A stretch of 38,181 nucleotides of DNA from UBA3910 sp964626065 (GCA_964626065.1 CAZVDE010000017.1:1-38181); one strand, 5' to 3'; shown: positions 15,796 through 23,176, counted from the first letter of the stretch. Numbers and translations are program-made. The notes: generated by a model from the sequence alone, not told the origin.

Positions 15796-16116
15796 TTAGT
15801 CTTCTTCTTCCAATGCTTCTAGTTCTTTGCTGATCCACTTCAATTCATCCTGCAGCAATTCCTGCTGCTCTTTTAATAACTCCCGCTGGGAAGTCCTGGA
15901 CGCGCCCCAACCGTAACCGTAATAGTCAGGCCCCGGCTCTACCACGGGCCCCGGTCCGTAACCGTAGCCCGGTCCGAAGGCACCGCGCCGCCTCATACCG
16001 CGGCCCCAGCCGCCTCCATATCCGTAACCGCGACCGTAACCCCAGCCGCAGGGGCCAAACCCTCGGCCTGTCATGGGGCCCATACCCCATGGCCCTGAAC
16101 CATCTCTTCTAGGCAT
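15796..16116 (-). CDS. DUF5320-type Gly/Tyr-rich small protein
   Basis: The 106-residue protein begins with the family motif MPRRDGSGPWGMGPMTGRGFGPCGWG. A Gly/Tyr/Arg-rich middle follows (to about 65). The last 35 residues form a charged helix (QRELLKEQQELLQDELKWISKELEALEEE) likely to be a coiled coil. Function unknown; the family accompanies DUF134. Strong AAAGGAGG six bases before the ATG. First gene of a two-gene operon whose promoter carries two dyads. Confidence 0.85.
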   Translation of the reverse strand: MPRRDGSGPWGMGPMTGRGFGPCGWGYGRGYGYGGGWGRGMRRRGAFGPGYGYGPGPVVEPGPDYYGYGWGASRTSQRELLKEQQELLQDELKWISKELEALEEED

Positions 16117-16136
16117 GTCAATCCTCCTTTTGTTTT

Positions 16137-16148
16137 GGGCATATGCCC
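16137..16148. promoter_or_regulatory. Operator dyad 1 (downstream of the -10)
   Basis: Perfect 12-bp palindrome GGGCATATGCCC located just after the transcription start of the DUF5320-DUF134 operon, where a bound protein would block elongation or initiation. Confidence 0.65.
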
Positions 16149-16158
16149 ATTTGTTTTT

Positions 16159-16187
16159 AGTATACTTTAGTTTTGGGCATATGTCAA
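16159..16187 (-). promoter_or_regulatory. Promoter of the DUF5320-DUF134 operon
   Basis: Minus strand: -35 TTGACA (16182-16187), 17-bp spacer, -10 TATACT (16159-16164). Confidence 0.87.
16175..16186. promoter_or_regulatory. Operator dyad 2 (overlapping the -35)
   Basis: GGGCATATGTCA shares ten of twelve bases with dyad 1 and overlaps the -35 box. The centres of the two dyads are 38 bp apart. Two copies bracketing one promoter suggest repression by a dimeric regulator. Confidence 0.6.
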
Positions 16188-16294
16188 TAACGAACGGGTA
16201 GAAACAGTTAATTTCCTTTTAAGCATGAAGGAATTATCTTCCTTTTTGGCGAATGATGACTTTGGCTGGAGGAATATGTCGAGGAGGGGGCGCC

Positions 16295-17872
16295 ATGTTA
16301 CGAAATTTAAGATTAGGCAATAAGTTGGGCATAGGTTTCATTTTAGTATTAGTCTTAACAGCTTCGATTACCGGAATCGGACTATTTTATTTGAACAGGG
16401 TTGCCGATGCAACGAAGCAGATGTACGAACATCCTTACGCTATTCAGCTGGAAATTTCCAAGGTGGAGAATTACATTGTGGGCATTGATCGGGCGGTGAC
16501 CGCAATTCTGGGAACTCGAGATGTATCTGTTATGGAGGAAAATGCTGAACATATTGCGGAACTGGAAGAACAAATAATGGCCTCTTTTGATATTATTTGT
16601 GATCGCTTTTTAGGCGATCGCCAGCTTTTGGAAGAGACGCGCACCGCAATTTTGGAGTGGCAGGAAATTAGGGAAGAACTTCTCGGGCAGCAGAAGCGGG
16701 GTTTCATTATCCCGGCCAGGCAGGTCAATGAAACGAAAAACTTGCCCCAAGTAGCGCTGGTTGAAGAGTTGGTGCAAAAAGTGCAAAGATACGCTGAGGA
16801 AAGCGCGGCAGTCTTTAACGAAGAAGCGGCACGCGATGCCCAATTAGCTATCACCATTTTTTTGAGCTTGATGGGCGGGGTGATCGTGGTGGGGGTCGTT
16901 GCCGCCTTCATTATTACGAGGAGCATAACCAAACCCGTTTCCAAGCTAATAGGTTTTGCGGAGGAGATATCTCAGGGTAATTTGGCCGCAACCGCGGTTG
17001 CCTACGAGGGACGGGACGAAATCGGCGTTTTGACAAACACTTTAAACGAGATGCGCAGCAATCTGCAGAAGATGGCTTTGGCCGTCACCGAAGCGGTAGC
17101 GATTGTCAGTTCGTCATCGCAGGAAATGTCCGCGGGTGCACACGAAACCAGTGTTTCGGTGGAAGAATTGGCCAGCACGGCCAACCAATTTGCCGGGGCT
17201 GTGGATCGGTTAAGCAGCAATGCGCAGGATATGTCCGCCTCCGCCGCCAAGACAAGCGAGCTGTCACAGCAGGGGGCGGTTGAGATTGGGCGGACCGTTA
17301 GAACAATGACAGAGATCAACGAAGTGGTTGGTGCTTTAGCCGCCGACATTCGCGACCTAGGCCAGCAGTCGGAAGAGATTGGGCAGATAGTTACTCTGAT
17401 TACCGGTATTGCGGATCAGACGAATCTCCTGGCCTTAAATGCCGCCATCGAAGCGGCTCGTGCCGGCGAGCAGGGCCGCGGTTTTGCGGTGGTGGCAGAA
17501 GAAGTCCGCAAATTAGCGGAACAATCGGCTCGGGCAGCGGGGGAAATTACCGAGCTGATCCATCAAGTGCGGGATTCGGCCCAAAGATCCGTGCAGAACG
17601 CGGCTGAGGGCGGCACTAAGGTTCAGCAGGGTATGGACGTGGTTACCCGCAGCGGCGAGATGTTCGGTGAAATAACGGATGTTATCGAGATTTTGGTCCG
17701 CGAGATCGGCGAAGTTGCTACCGCCACGCAACAATTAGCCGCGGGGGCGGAAGAAATGGGTGCCACGACAGAACAGCAATCCGCCTCTGTACAGCAGATG
17801 GCATCTACCGCGCAAAAAGTATCCGAAGCGGCCGCTTTGGTGGACGAGCAGATTCGGCAGTTTAAAATATAA
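16295..17872 (+). CDS. Methyl-accepting chemotaxis protein
   Basis: Membrane chemoreceptor of 525 residues from the ATG at 16295 (GAGGAGGGGG upstream; the frame from 16253 adds 14 codons without support). Membrane segment 1 is at about 11-33. The extracytoplasmic four-helix-bundle sensor spans about 34-185, membrane segment 2 about 186-208 and HAMP about 209-262. The long helical signalling domain has the CheA/CheW-binding tip IADQTNLLALNAAIEAARAG followed by EQGRGFAVVAEEVRKLAEQS. It has no C-terminal CheR pentapeptide. The ligand is unknown. No other chemotaxis gene is in the window. It converges on the methyltransferase gene with only three bases between stops and no terminator. Confidence 0.95.
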   Translation: MLRNLRLGNKLGIGFILVLVLTASITGIGLFYLNRVADATKQMYEHPYAIQLEISKVENYIVGIDRAVTAILGTRDVSVMEENAEHIAELEEQIMASFDIICDRFLGDRQLLEETRTAILEWQEIREELLGQQKRGFIIPARQVNETKNLPQVALVEELVQKVQRYAEESAAVFNEEAARDAQLAITIFLSLMGGVIVVGVVAAFIITRSITKPVSKLIGFAEEISQGNLAATAVAYEGRDEIGVLTNTLNEMRSNLQKMALAVTEAVAIVSSSSQEMSAGAHETSVSVEELASTANQFAGAVDRLSSNAQDMSASAAKTSELSQQGAVEIGRTVRTMTEINEVVGALAADIRDLGQQSEEIGQIVTLITGIADQTNLLALNAAIEAARAGEQGRGFAVVAEEVRKLAEQSARAAGEITELIHQVRDSAQRSVQNAAEGGTKVQQGMDVVTRSGEMFGEITDVIEILVREIGEVATATQQLAAGAEEMGATTEQQSASVQQMASTAQKVSEAAALVDEQIRQFKI

Positions 17873-17875
17873 CGG

Positions 17876-18733
17876 TTAGGTGCCGGTCCTGCGGCGGATT
17901 TCTTGGTGTGCGGTCAGTTCCGTGCCTGCCGCTGCAATCCGTCCTTTGCGCAAGACAAAGACATAGAACAGTTCGCGCCAAGCCCAGTGCAGTTGAAAAT
18001 GGTGTATGTTGTCCCAAGGTACTAAAGCAAAGGGTGGGCGGCACAGATTAAGCGTATTGAGTTTTCCCAGGCGCCGGCCTACCCAAGTGCGGCGCCTTTT
18101 TTCGGACATGCCTTCGTCACCGACGAGAATCGGTGCCCCGGGTTTCGCCACTCGCACCATCTCCGCCAGGGCTTGTTCAATGCTGCCAAACATATTGATG
18201 CCTCCGAAATGGAAGACAGCATCGAAACTGTCCGCCGCAAAAGGCAGGTGGCAGGCATCAGCCCTAATCAGGCAGGTGCGAGGTTGCCGGCTGCGGTGTT
18301 TGGCGGCCCGCCGCTTGGCCCGCTGCAGCATGGCCAAGGAAAGATCTACACCTACCAGGGTACTTTCCGGCCCCGCGGCTGCCGCCAGATGGGTCAGATT
18401 CGCCCCTGTGCCCACCGCAACTTCCAGGATTAATCCGCCTCTGGGCGGCCCCAGCAGGCGGGCCAATCTGCGGCGCTCCGCTGGTTCCCAACAGCCGAAC
18501 AGGCAGCTCTGCACTTTCAACAGTCTATCGTAAATTTGGGCTGTTTTTTCATCATATTGTTTCTGAAAGAGGGTGTCCAAGCTCGCAACCTGTTTTGCCG
18601 CGACTAGATCGGCAAAGCCGTGTGTGAAAATATAGCTTTGTTCTGCAGCCCGCAGGCCGTTTTTGATAAGGTGCAGGGGCTCCCCCGAGGCGGGGCAGCG
18701 CAGAATAGGCAGCAGTGATTCTAGGATCAACAT
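17876..18733 (-). CDS. Class I SAM-dependent methyltransferase
   Basis: Protein of 285 residues. The N-terminal 45 residues (ILRCPASGEPL then FTHGFADLV) look like the short Trm112/zinc-ribbon-like lead of some UbiE/RlmA-type methyltransferases, with only one cysteine left. Motif I LILEVAVGTGANL is at about residue 97, LVGVDLS follows, then IRADACHLPFAADSFDAVFHFGG (motifs II-III). The last 90 residues are unlike RlmA and may bind substrate. Substrate unknown. The gene lies 24 bases downstream of the DUF4097 gene on the same strand with AGGAGG before its ATG, so the two form an operon. Confidence 0.88.
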   Translation of the reverse strand: MLILESLLPILRCPASGEPLHLIKNGLRAAEQSYIFTHGFADLVAAKQVASLDTLFQKQYDEKTAQIYDRLLKVQSCLFGCWEPAERRRLARLLGPPRGGLILEVAVGTGANLTHLAAAAGPESTLVGVDLSLAMLQRAKRRAAKHRSRQPRTCLIRADACHLPFAADSFDAVFHFGGINMFGSIEQALAEMVRVAKPGAPILVGDEGMSEKRRRTWVGRRLGKLNTLNLCRPPFALVPWDNIHHFQLHWAWRELFYVFVLRKGRIAAAGTELTAHQEIRRRTGT

Positions 18734-18757
18734 TAAGCCAACCTCCTTGCAGATGGT

Positions 18758-19561
18758 TTAGTCAGTTAAAGAGATGCTTCCGTTGGAAGTGCGGACCCTA
18801 ATCGATAGGCCCGTTCCGTTGGAAAACGAGAATGCTCTCCTGCCGCTGATTGCTTCTTCCCCCAGGCGGAAATCTATTCTGCCGTTAGTGGTGGCCAGAT
18901 CAAAGGACCCCTTTGTATCTGTGGGAAGGCGTAAACTCACATTACCGTTGGAAGTCTGGAAAAGATGGCTGCCCCCTTCTGTAAAATTGATTTCGCCGCT
19001 GATTCTACCGTTAGAAGTTGTCACACTGCTTGTGCCGCTAAGTTTTACCCGGCCCAGCTCAATGCGGCCGTTGCTTGTGCTCAACCGGACTTCACCTTGG
19101 CCCGAGTGGACCTCAATCCGCCCGTTGCGGGATCTTAAATCAAGGCCGCACTTGAACTCAGCGGCGATTGTAATGCGCCCATTGCTCGTTTGGGCCTGAA
19201 AATCCTGAATGTGCTCAGGCGAAGCATAAAGACTGAATCCGGCCTTCGCCGGGCCCACCCCCGAGGGGCGCTCCGGCTTGACGGCGGAGAACATGGTGCG
19301 TGTTCCCGAAGTGTGGCGCTGGATGGACACCTTGTTTAAATATTCCTCCACCGCCTGCGTTGAACCTCCCGCGGCCTCCTTTTCCATGACCAGGCGGGGC
19401 TTGGCGCCTGCTTCTAAAGGGAACCACCGTATTGACCCGTTACGGGTGCTGATGGAAATCTGCCTTATGTCCGAGCCCAAAGCGAGTGTTTCGGTCTTAG
19501 TTATTTTTGCCCCGCCAAAATGGGGGGCAAATGTATCAATCAACCAATCGATGAACGGCAT
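18758..19561 (-). CDS. DUF4097 family beta-repeat protein
   Basis: Protein of 267 residues built of short beta strands. The signature (T/S)(S/T)NGxI recurs about eight times (for example QTSNGRITI, RSRNGRIEV, STSNGRIEL, TTSNGRISG, TTNGRIDF, RTSNGSISL), spaced about 18-22 residues, as in a beta-helix or adhesin-like solenoid. There is no signal peptide or membrane segment. DUF4097 domains form the C-terminal part of LiaF-like envelope-stress proteins and also occur alone; the role is unknown. Weak ribosome site (GGGGGAAAGG before the ATG). Its promoter resembles that of the LiaF-like membrane protein gene at 11507-11941. Confidence 0.88.
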   Translation of the reverse strand: MPFIDWLIDTFAPHFGGAKITKTETLALGSDIRQISISTRNGSIRWFPLEAGAKPRLVMEKEAAGGSTQAVEEYLNKVSIQRHTSGTRTMFSAVKPERPSGVGPAKAGFSLYASPEHIQDFQAQTSNGRITIAAEFKCGLDLRSRNGRIEVHSGQGEVRLSTSNGRIELGRVKLSGTSSVTTSNGRISGEINFTEGGSHLFQTSNGNVSLRLPTDTKGSFDLATTNGRIDFRLGEEAISGRRAFSFSNGTGLSIRVRTSNGSISLTD

Positions 19562-19591
19562 GCCCTTTCCCCCTTCGTATTGTCTGCTTTC

Positions 19592-19620
19592 AGTATACTG
19601 CGGAGCGGGGTCGGGGACAA
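19592..19620 (-). promoter_or_regulatory. Promoter of the DUF4097-methyltransferase operon
   Basis: Minus strand: -35 TTGTCC (19615-19620), 17-bp C-rich spacer, -10 TATACT (19592-19597). Confidence 0.75.
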
Positions 19621-19643
19621 TTGGCCCCCAAGTCGATTTACTC

Positions 19644-19659
19644 TCCGCCTTAAGGCGGA
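19644..19659. promoter_or_regulatory. Palindrome upstream of the DUF4097 promoter
   Basis: Perfect 16-bp palindrome TCCGCCTTAAGGCGGA whose centre lies 34 bp upstream of the middle of the -35 box. It could also be a second stem after the terminator at 19663-19690, but its placement equals that of the palindrome at 12017-12034. Confidence 0.5.
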
Positions 19660-19662
19660 ATT

Positions 19663-19690
19663 AAAAAGCACCGGCTTCTGCGGCCGGTGC
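19663..19690 (-). terminator. Terminator of the XRE regulator gene
   Basis: Minus strand: an 8-bp stem GCACCGGC/GCCGGTGC with a 7-base loop, followed by TTTTT, 15 bases after the stop. Confidence 0.85.
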
Positions 19691-19705
19691 GTAGGGGATC
19701 GGATT

Positions 19706-20497
19706 TCAAAAAGCAACCCACTGGAAAAATCGGACAAGGAGTTTAGCCAGTTTGGGCCAGATCTGCAGGATTGTTTCCCCAACAAGCCGGGGGTTGTCTA
19801 CAGCCTGCTGCAGCGGCGTGATTTCCACCATTCCCTTCACCCTGTCCCCAATCGCCAGATGGCCTTGGGCTATGGCACCTAGGGCGATTCTACTTGCAAC
19901 GGCTATACCCCCCGCAGCGTAGCGCCCCAGCGTGATGCCGCCCACTGCCAGCCCGCCCAGGGCGATGCCACCGCAGGCAATCAAACCAACACTGAGGCCC
20001 CCTAATGCCGCCACACCTAGGTTAAAGCCGCCCAGGGCAAAGAGGCCGAGGCTAAAGCCGCCGCACGCTAAAAGCCCCAATGAAAAACCACCGATGGCTA
20101 AAAAACCCAGGGCAGCATTGCCGATGGCAATGACCCCCTTAGCGGTGCAGAACGGGTAGCCGAATTTAATGTGTACAAGCGGCAGCCCCCACAGGTTTTT
20201 TTCGCTTTTGTATTCATAAAAAAGCGAGCGTCGCCGCGGGCCATACTGCTGTCCCGTAACGGCCCCATAATTCCCCGGGGCGGGATTACCCTCGAATGTT
20301 AGTTCATCTTTTAATAAAACATCCAAACTTATTGAGAAATGTTCACTGAGGGCAATTAGGTTCTTCATATCGGGCGATGAGGCTCCCGCCTCCCATTTTT
20401 GTACTGCTTGGCGCGAAACGCCCAAGATTTCGGCTAAATCTTCTTGGGACATTTTCGCCGCCTTGCGCAGCGAGAATAACTTTTCAGCGAATTTCAC
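19706..20497 (-). CDS. XRE-family regulator with long Gly-rich decapeptide-repeat tail
   Basis: Protein of 263 residues. An N-terminal helix-turn-helix of the XRE/Cro type (about 4-60, MSQEDLAEILGVSRQAVQKWEAG) is followed by a linker. About 95 residues (124-217) then repeat every ten residues with the pattern A-x-G-G-(F/I/L)-(S/A/T)-L-G-x-x; six near-perfect units lie between residues 134 and 193. A short amphipathic C-terminus closes the protein. The repeat could be a beta-solenoid or a membrane-associating hairpin array. The GTG at 20497 is preferred because GAGGTGAT lies five bases upstream; a GTG three codons earlier is part of that site. Target genes unknown. Confidence 0.82.
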   Translation of the reverse strand: MKFAEKLFSLRKAAKMSQEDLAEILGVSRQAVQKWEAGASSPDMKNLIALSEHFSISLDVLLKDELTFEGNPAPGNYGAVTGQQYGPRRRSLFYEYKSEKNLWGLPLVHIKFGYPFCTAKGVIAIGNAALGFLAIGGFSLGLLACGGFSLGLFALGGFNLGVAALGGLSVGLIACGGIALGGLAVGGITLGRYAAGGIAVASRIALGAIAQGHLAIGDRVKGMVEITPLQQAVDNPRLVGETILQIWPKLAKLLVRFFQWVAF

Positions 20498-20567
20498 ATT
20501 GATCACCTCATGATAATAATACTATGAGGCACTGGTTATCTCTACCAACTACAGCTTCTATTTTTGA

Positions 20568-20580
20568 CAACCGGTGGTTG
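20568..20580. promoter_or_regulatory. Dyad between the XRE regulator and the selenoprotein gene
   Basis: CAACC-GGT-GGTTG, a 13-bp inverted repeat in the divergent intergenic region, adjoining a TTGACA on the plus strand (20564-20569). A clear -10 was not found on either strand, so the role (operator for the XRE protein) is only a suggestion. Confidence 0.3.
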
Positions 20581-20677
20581 CAATTGGCCATTCTGCTCAT
20601 AAAGGCAGGGTTTTTTCAGTAAAAGGTTAATTTAGGCAATAGGATTGAGGCAAGTTATTGGGTAAGGAGGAAAAAGT

Positions 20678-21037
20678 ATGTCCCACCTATTTTTGTGTTA
20701 TTCCCGTTGAACAACGTGCAGAAGGGCCCGGGCGTGGCTCGAGAAACAGGGTATAGATTATACGGAACGCGACATTGTCCGAGACAATCCGCAAATGGAG
20801 GAACTAACACTGTGGCTGCAGCGGGGAAACATCCCCCTGAGATCCTTTTTCAACACTCGAGGCAAGTCCTATCGTGAACTTGGTTTGAGGGATCGCTTAG
20901 CCACAATGTCCGAGCAGGAGCAGTTGGAGATTTTGAGTACAGATGGCTTATTGGTGAAACGGCCCCTCTTAATCGGGGAAGACTTCGCGTTAGTGGGTTT
21001 TGACGAAACTGAATGGAAGTCGCATCTTAAGCCTTGA
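20678..21037 (+). CDS. ArsC/Spx/YusI-family selenoprotein (in-frame TGA read as selenocysteine)
   Basis: Thioredoxin-fold redox protein of 119 residues. Translation from the ATG at 20678, seven or so bases after GGTAAGGAGG, meets an in-frame TGA at codon 11 (20708-20710) and continues without another stop to 21037. The residues around it, LCYSR-TGA-TTCRRARAWLEKQG, align with YPKC-x-TC-RKAKKWLE of the YusI/ArsC-like family, so the TGA replaces the first cysteine of CxxC and gives UTTC (Sec11, Cys14). Downstream the family hallmarks are intact: RSFFNTRGKSYRELGL, MSEQEQLEILSTDGLLVKRPLL, VGFDETEW. Arsenate reductase activity is not implied; many members are of unknown substrate. Likely cotranscribed with the hydrolase 25 bases downstream. 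The alternative, a single nonsense mutation, is less likely given the exact position. Confidence 0.85.
20708..20740 (+). promoter_or_regulatory. Candidate bacterial SECIS element
   Basis: After the UGA (20708-20710), 13 bases precede a 5-bp stem GGGCC (20724-20728) / GGCUC (20736-20740, one G-U pair) with a 7-base apical loop CGGGCGU that has G at its second position. A loop starting 18 bases after the UGA with a G in its first two positions agrees with the known bacterial SECIS pattern for SelB. Confidence 0.55.
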
Positions 21038-21062
21038 TTAAATACTTAGGAAGGGAAGAGGT

Positions 21063-21767
21063 ATGAAAAACAAGATCAAATGGCTGGGCCATGCCGCTTT
21101 TGAAATTACAACAAGTCGAAAAAAAAGGATTTTAATTGACCCCTGGATCACGGGCAATCCGCTTTGCCCGGTTCAAGTGGAAGAAGTGGCGGCACCCGAT
21201 TTAGTTCTGGTTACACATGATCATCACGACCATTACGGCGAGGATTTGCCTGTTTTGTTGGCCGCAGGAAAGGGTACCTTAGTGGGCCAGCCCGAGGTTA
21301 TGGCGGCGGCGCAAAAAGATGGGGTGGATGCGGATAGAATTGTTACCGGGGGTTCCGGAATGAACATTGGCGGAACGGTGGAAGTTGATGAAATCAAGGT
21401 GACTATGACACAGGCGGTCCATTCTTCTCGGCAGGCCGGTTCGCCCTGTGGCTTTATCCTCACGTTGGAAGATGAAACGGTGATTTACCATGCGGGGGAT
21501 ACGGGTATTTTTGCTTCCATGGAGTTATTTGGCAGGCTTTATGACATTGATGTGGCTCTGCTGCCCATCGGCAGTGTTTTTGTTATGGATGCGCGCCAAG
21601 CCGCCTTTGCACTGCGGCTTTTACAGCCTGAAATAGCGGTACCAATGCACTATCTTACGTTTCCCGCTTTGGAGCAAAACGCGGATAGATTTATTGCCGC
21701 TGCCGCTGAACTGGCACCGCAGGTAAAGATCGAAGCCTTACAGCCGGGGGAGCAGCTGTTGGTATAA
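21063..21767 (+). CDS. UPF0173 metal-dependent hydrolase (metallo-beta-lactamase fold)
   Basis: Cytoplasmic protein of 234 residues, the usual YtkL/UPF0173 size. Metal ligands are visible: the early KWLGHAAFEI, the HxHxDH-type motif THDHHDHYGE near residue 52, H in QAVHSS, YHAGDTGIF with the bridging aspartate, and a final PMHYLTF. The substrate is unknown in this family. GGAAGAGG lies just before the ATG. It follows the selenoprotein gene by 25 bases. Confidence 0.92.
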   Translation: MKNKIKWLGHAAFEITTSRKKRILIDPWITGNPLCPVQVEEVAAPDLVLVTHDHHDHYGEDLPVLLAAGKGTLVGQPEVMAAAQKDGVDADRIVTGGSGMNIGGTVEVDEIKVTMTQAVHSSRQAGSPCGFILTLEDETVIYHAGDTGIFASMELFGRLYDIDVALLPIGSVFVMDARQAAFALRLLQPEIAVPMHYLTFPALEQNADRFIAAAAELAPQVKIEALQPGEQLLV

Positions 21768-21815
21768 ACGCGGGTTGTCATTGCACTTCACTGTACATTA
21801 AAAGGCTAAATTCCT

Positions 21816-21848
21816 CAAGGGAGTGGGCGTACAATTGTCCCTCCCTTG
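21816..21848. other. Hairpin after the UPF0173 gene
   Basis: A perfect 8-bp stem CAAGGGAG/CTCCCTTG with a 17-base loop lies between the hydrolase and the uronate genes. No T run follows, so it is a poor intrinsic terminator; it may be a 3'-end hairpin or a binding site. Confidence 0.4.
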
Positions 21849-21868
21849 CAAACATTGGAGAAGAAGAC

Positions 21869-21898
21869 TTGGAATTTATTGCCCTAATTCTTTATAAT
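21869..21898 (+). promoter_or_regulatory. Promoter of the uronate isomerase-uxaE unit
   Basis: -35 TTGGAA (21869-21874), 18-bp spacer, -10 TATAAT (21893-21898), 42 bases before the gene. It lacks the TGTATACA palindromes found at 24823-24851. Confidence 0.65.
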
Positions 21899-21940
21899 AA
21901 GATCTGAAACGAAGCACTATCTAAAGAAAGGACAGATCTG

Positions 21941-23176
21941 ATGATCGCGAATCGACAGGATTTGAAAGCCGCTATCAGCGAAGCAATGGCAGCGGTGCAG
22001 ATTGTGGACGTGCATACCCATATTTTCCCGGCACAATTCCACAATATGTTGTTATGGGGCATTGATGAAATCGTAACGTACCACTACTTAGTGGCGGAAT
22101 ATTTCCGCTACAGCACTTTAGATTGCGCCGAATTTTATGCACTGCCCAAAACGAAGCAGGCTGATCTGATTTGGCAAACACTGTTTTTAGATCGTTCCCC
22201 CGTCAGCGAAGCACAGCGGGGCGTTTTGACCGCGCTGCGCATTCTTGGGCTGCCAATCCAGAATTCACTGCAGCCTTATCGCGACTATTTTAACTCGCTC
22301 ACTTTGGAAGAACATATCGACAATGTGTTTTCACTCAGCGGCATCAAAGAGGTGGTAATGACTAATGACCCCTTTGATCGGGTTGAACGGGCTTTTTGGG
22401 AAAAAACCCCCAACCAAGATCCGCGGTTCAGGGCATCTTTGCGCATTGATCCCCTGCTGGTGGATTACCCCTCCGCTCGAGCCATACTCAGGAATCTAGG
22501 TTACGATGTGGGCGAAGAACTGGACAATTTAACTGCGGCCGAAATCAGGCGGTTCCTGCGGGATTGGATTACCAAAATCGAGGCTCTCTATTTAGCCGCA
22601 TCTTTGCCCCCCGATTTCGCAATTGAAAACACCCACGCCGGAGAGATGGTGGAAAAATGCATCCTTCCTGTCTGTGAAGAGCTGGACATCCCCTTTGCCC
22701 CCATGATCGGTGTCAAAAAACTGATCAATAAGGGCTTGGGATTAGCGGGCGACTCGGTGGGCAAGATGGATATTAGAGTTTTGGAGTATCTGTGTACGGA
22801 ATACCCCAATAATAAGTTTTTCGTCACCTTGTTATCGAGAGAAAACCAACACGAACTGGCAATAACGGCGCGCAAGTACGGAAACCTGATGATTTTCGGC
22901 TGCTGGTGGTTTTTGAATAACCCCTCTCTAGTGCGGGAAATAACCCTAATGCGCCTAGAAACCCTGGGCTTGTCCTTTATTCCGCAGCATTCCGATGCCC
23001 GGGTTTTGGAGCACCTTATTTATAAATGGAATCATTCTAAACAAGTTATCGCATCTGCTCTGGAAGAAAAATATGGGTACGCCCTGGAAAACGGTTGGCA
23101 GTTGACTAGGGAACATATCGCTCGCGATGTGGCGGCTTTGTTTGAAACCAATTTCGCAGATTTTCTTCGCAAGTAG
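21941..23176 (+). CDS. Uronate isomerase-like amidohydrolase (UxaC-related)
   Basis: Amidohydrolase-superfamily protein of 411 residues, shorter than E. coli UxaC (about 470). It has the metal motif VDVHTHIF (His25, His27), LLWGIDEIVTYHYLVAEYF, MTNDPFD, LRIDPLL and the C-terminal block FGCWWFLNNPSLVREITLMR then LGLSFIPQHSDARVLEHLIYKW. This pattern is that of the short UxaC-like branch found in Firmicutes and Verrucomicrobia. The likely reaction is D-galacturonate to D-tagaturonate and/or D-glucuronate to D-fructuronate, the first step of intracellular hexuronate catabolism. AAAGGA precedes the ATG. It is followed by uxaE 26 bases later, which supports the assignment; exact substrate not proven. 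Confidence 0.8.
   Translation: MIANRQDLKAAISEAMAAVQIVDVHTHIFPAQFHNMLLWGIDEIVTYHYLVAEYFRYSTLDCAEFYALPKTKQADLIWQTLFLDRSPVSEAQRGVLTALRILGLPIQNSLQPYRDYFNSLTLEEHIDNVFSLSGIKEVVMTNDPFDRVERAFWEKTPNQDPRFRASLRIDPLLVDYPSARAILRNLGYDVGEELDNLTAAEIRRFLRDWITKIEALYLAASLPPDFAIENTHAGEMVEKCILPVCEELDIPFAPMIGVKKLINKGLGLAGDSVGKMDIRVLEYLCTEYPNNKFFVTLLSRENQHELAITARKYGNLMIFGCWWFLNNPSLVREITLMRLETLGLSFIPQHSDARVLEHLIYKWNHSKQVIASALEEKYGYALENGWQLTREHIARDVAALFETNFADFLRK

Noticed and set aside
19932..20159. Proline-rich ORF on the plus strand
   Set aside because: It is the reverse complement of the glycine repeat of the XRE protein and has no ribosome site.
20695..20877. Overlapping 60-codon frame within the selenoprotein gene
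   Set aside because: It is a different reading frame without family resemblance; the frame with TGA gives the conserved sequence on both sides.
20795..21037. An 80-residue ORF starting at the internal ATG as the real gene
   Set aside because: It lacks the N-terminal redox region of the family and has no good ribosome site; the homologous sequence continues upstream through the TGA to a well-supported ATG at 20678.
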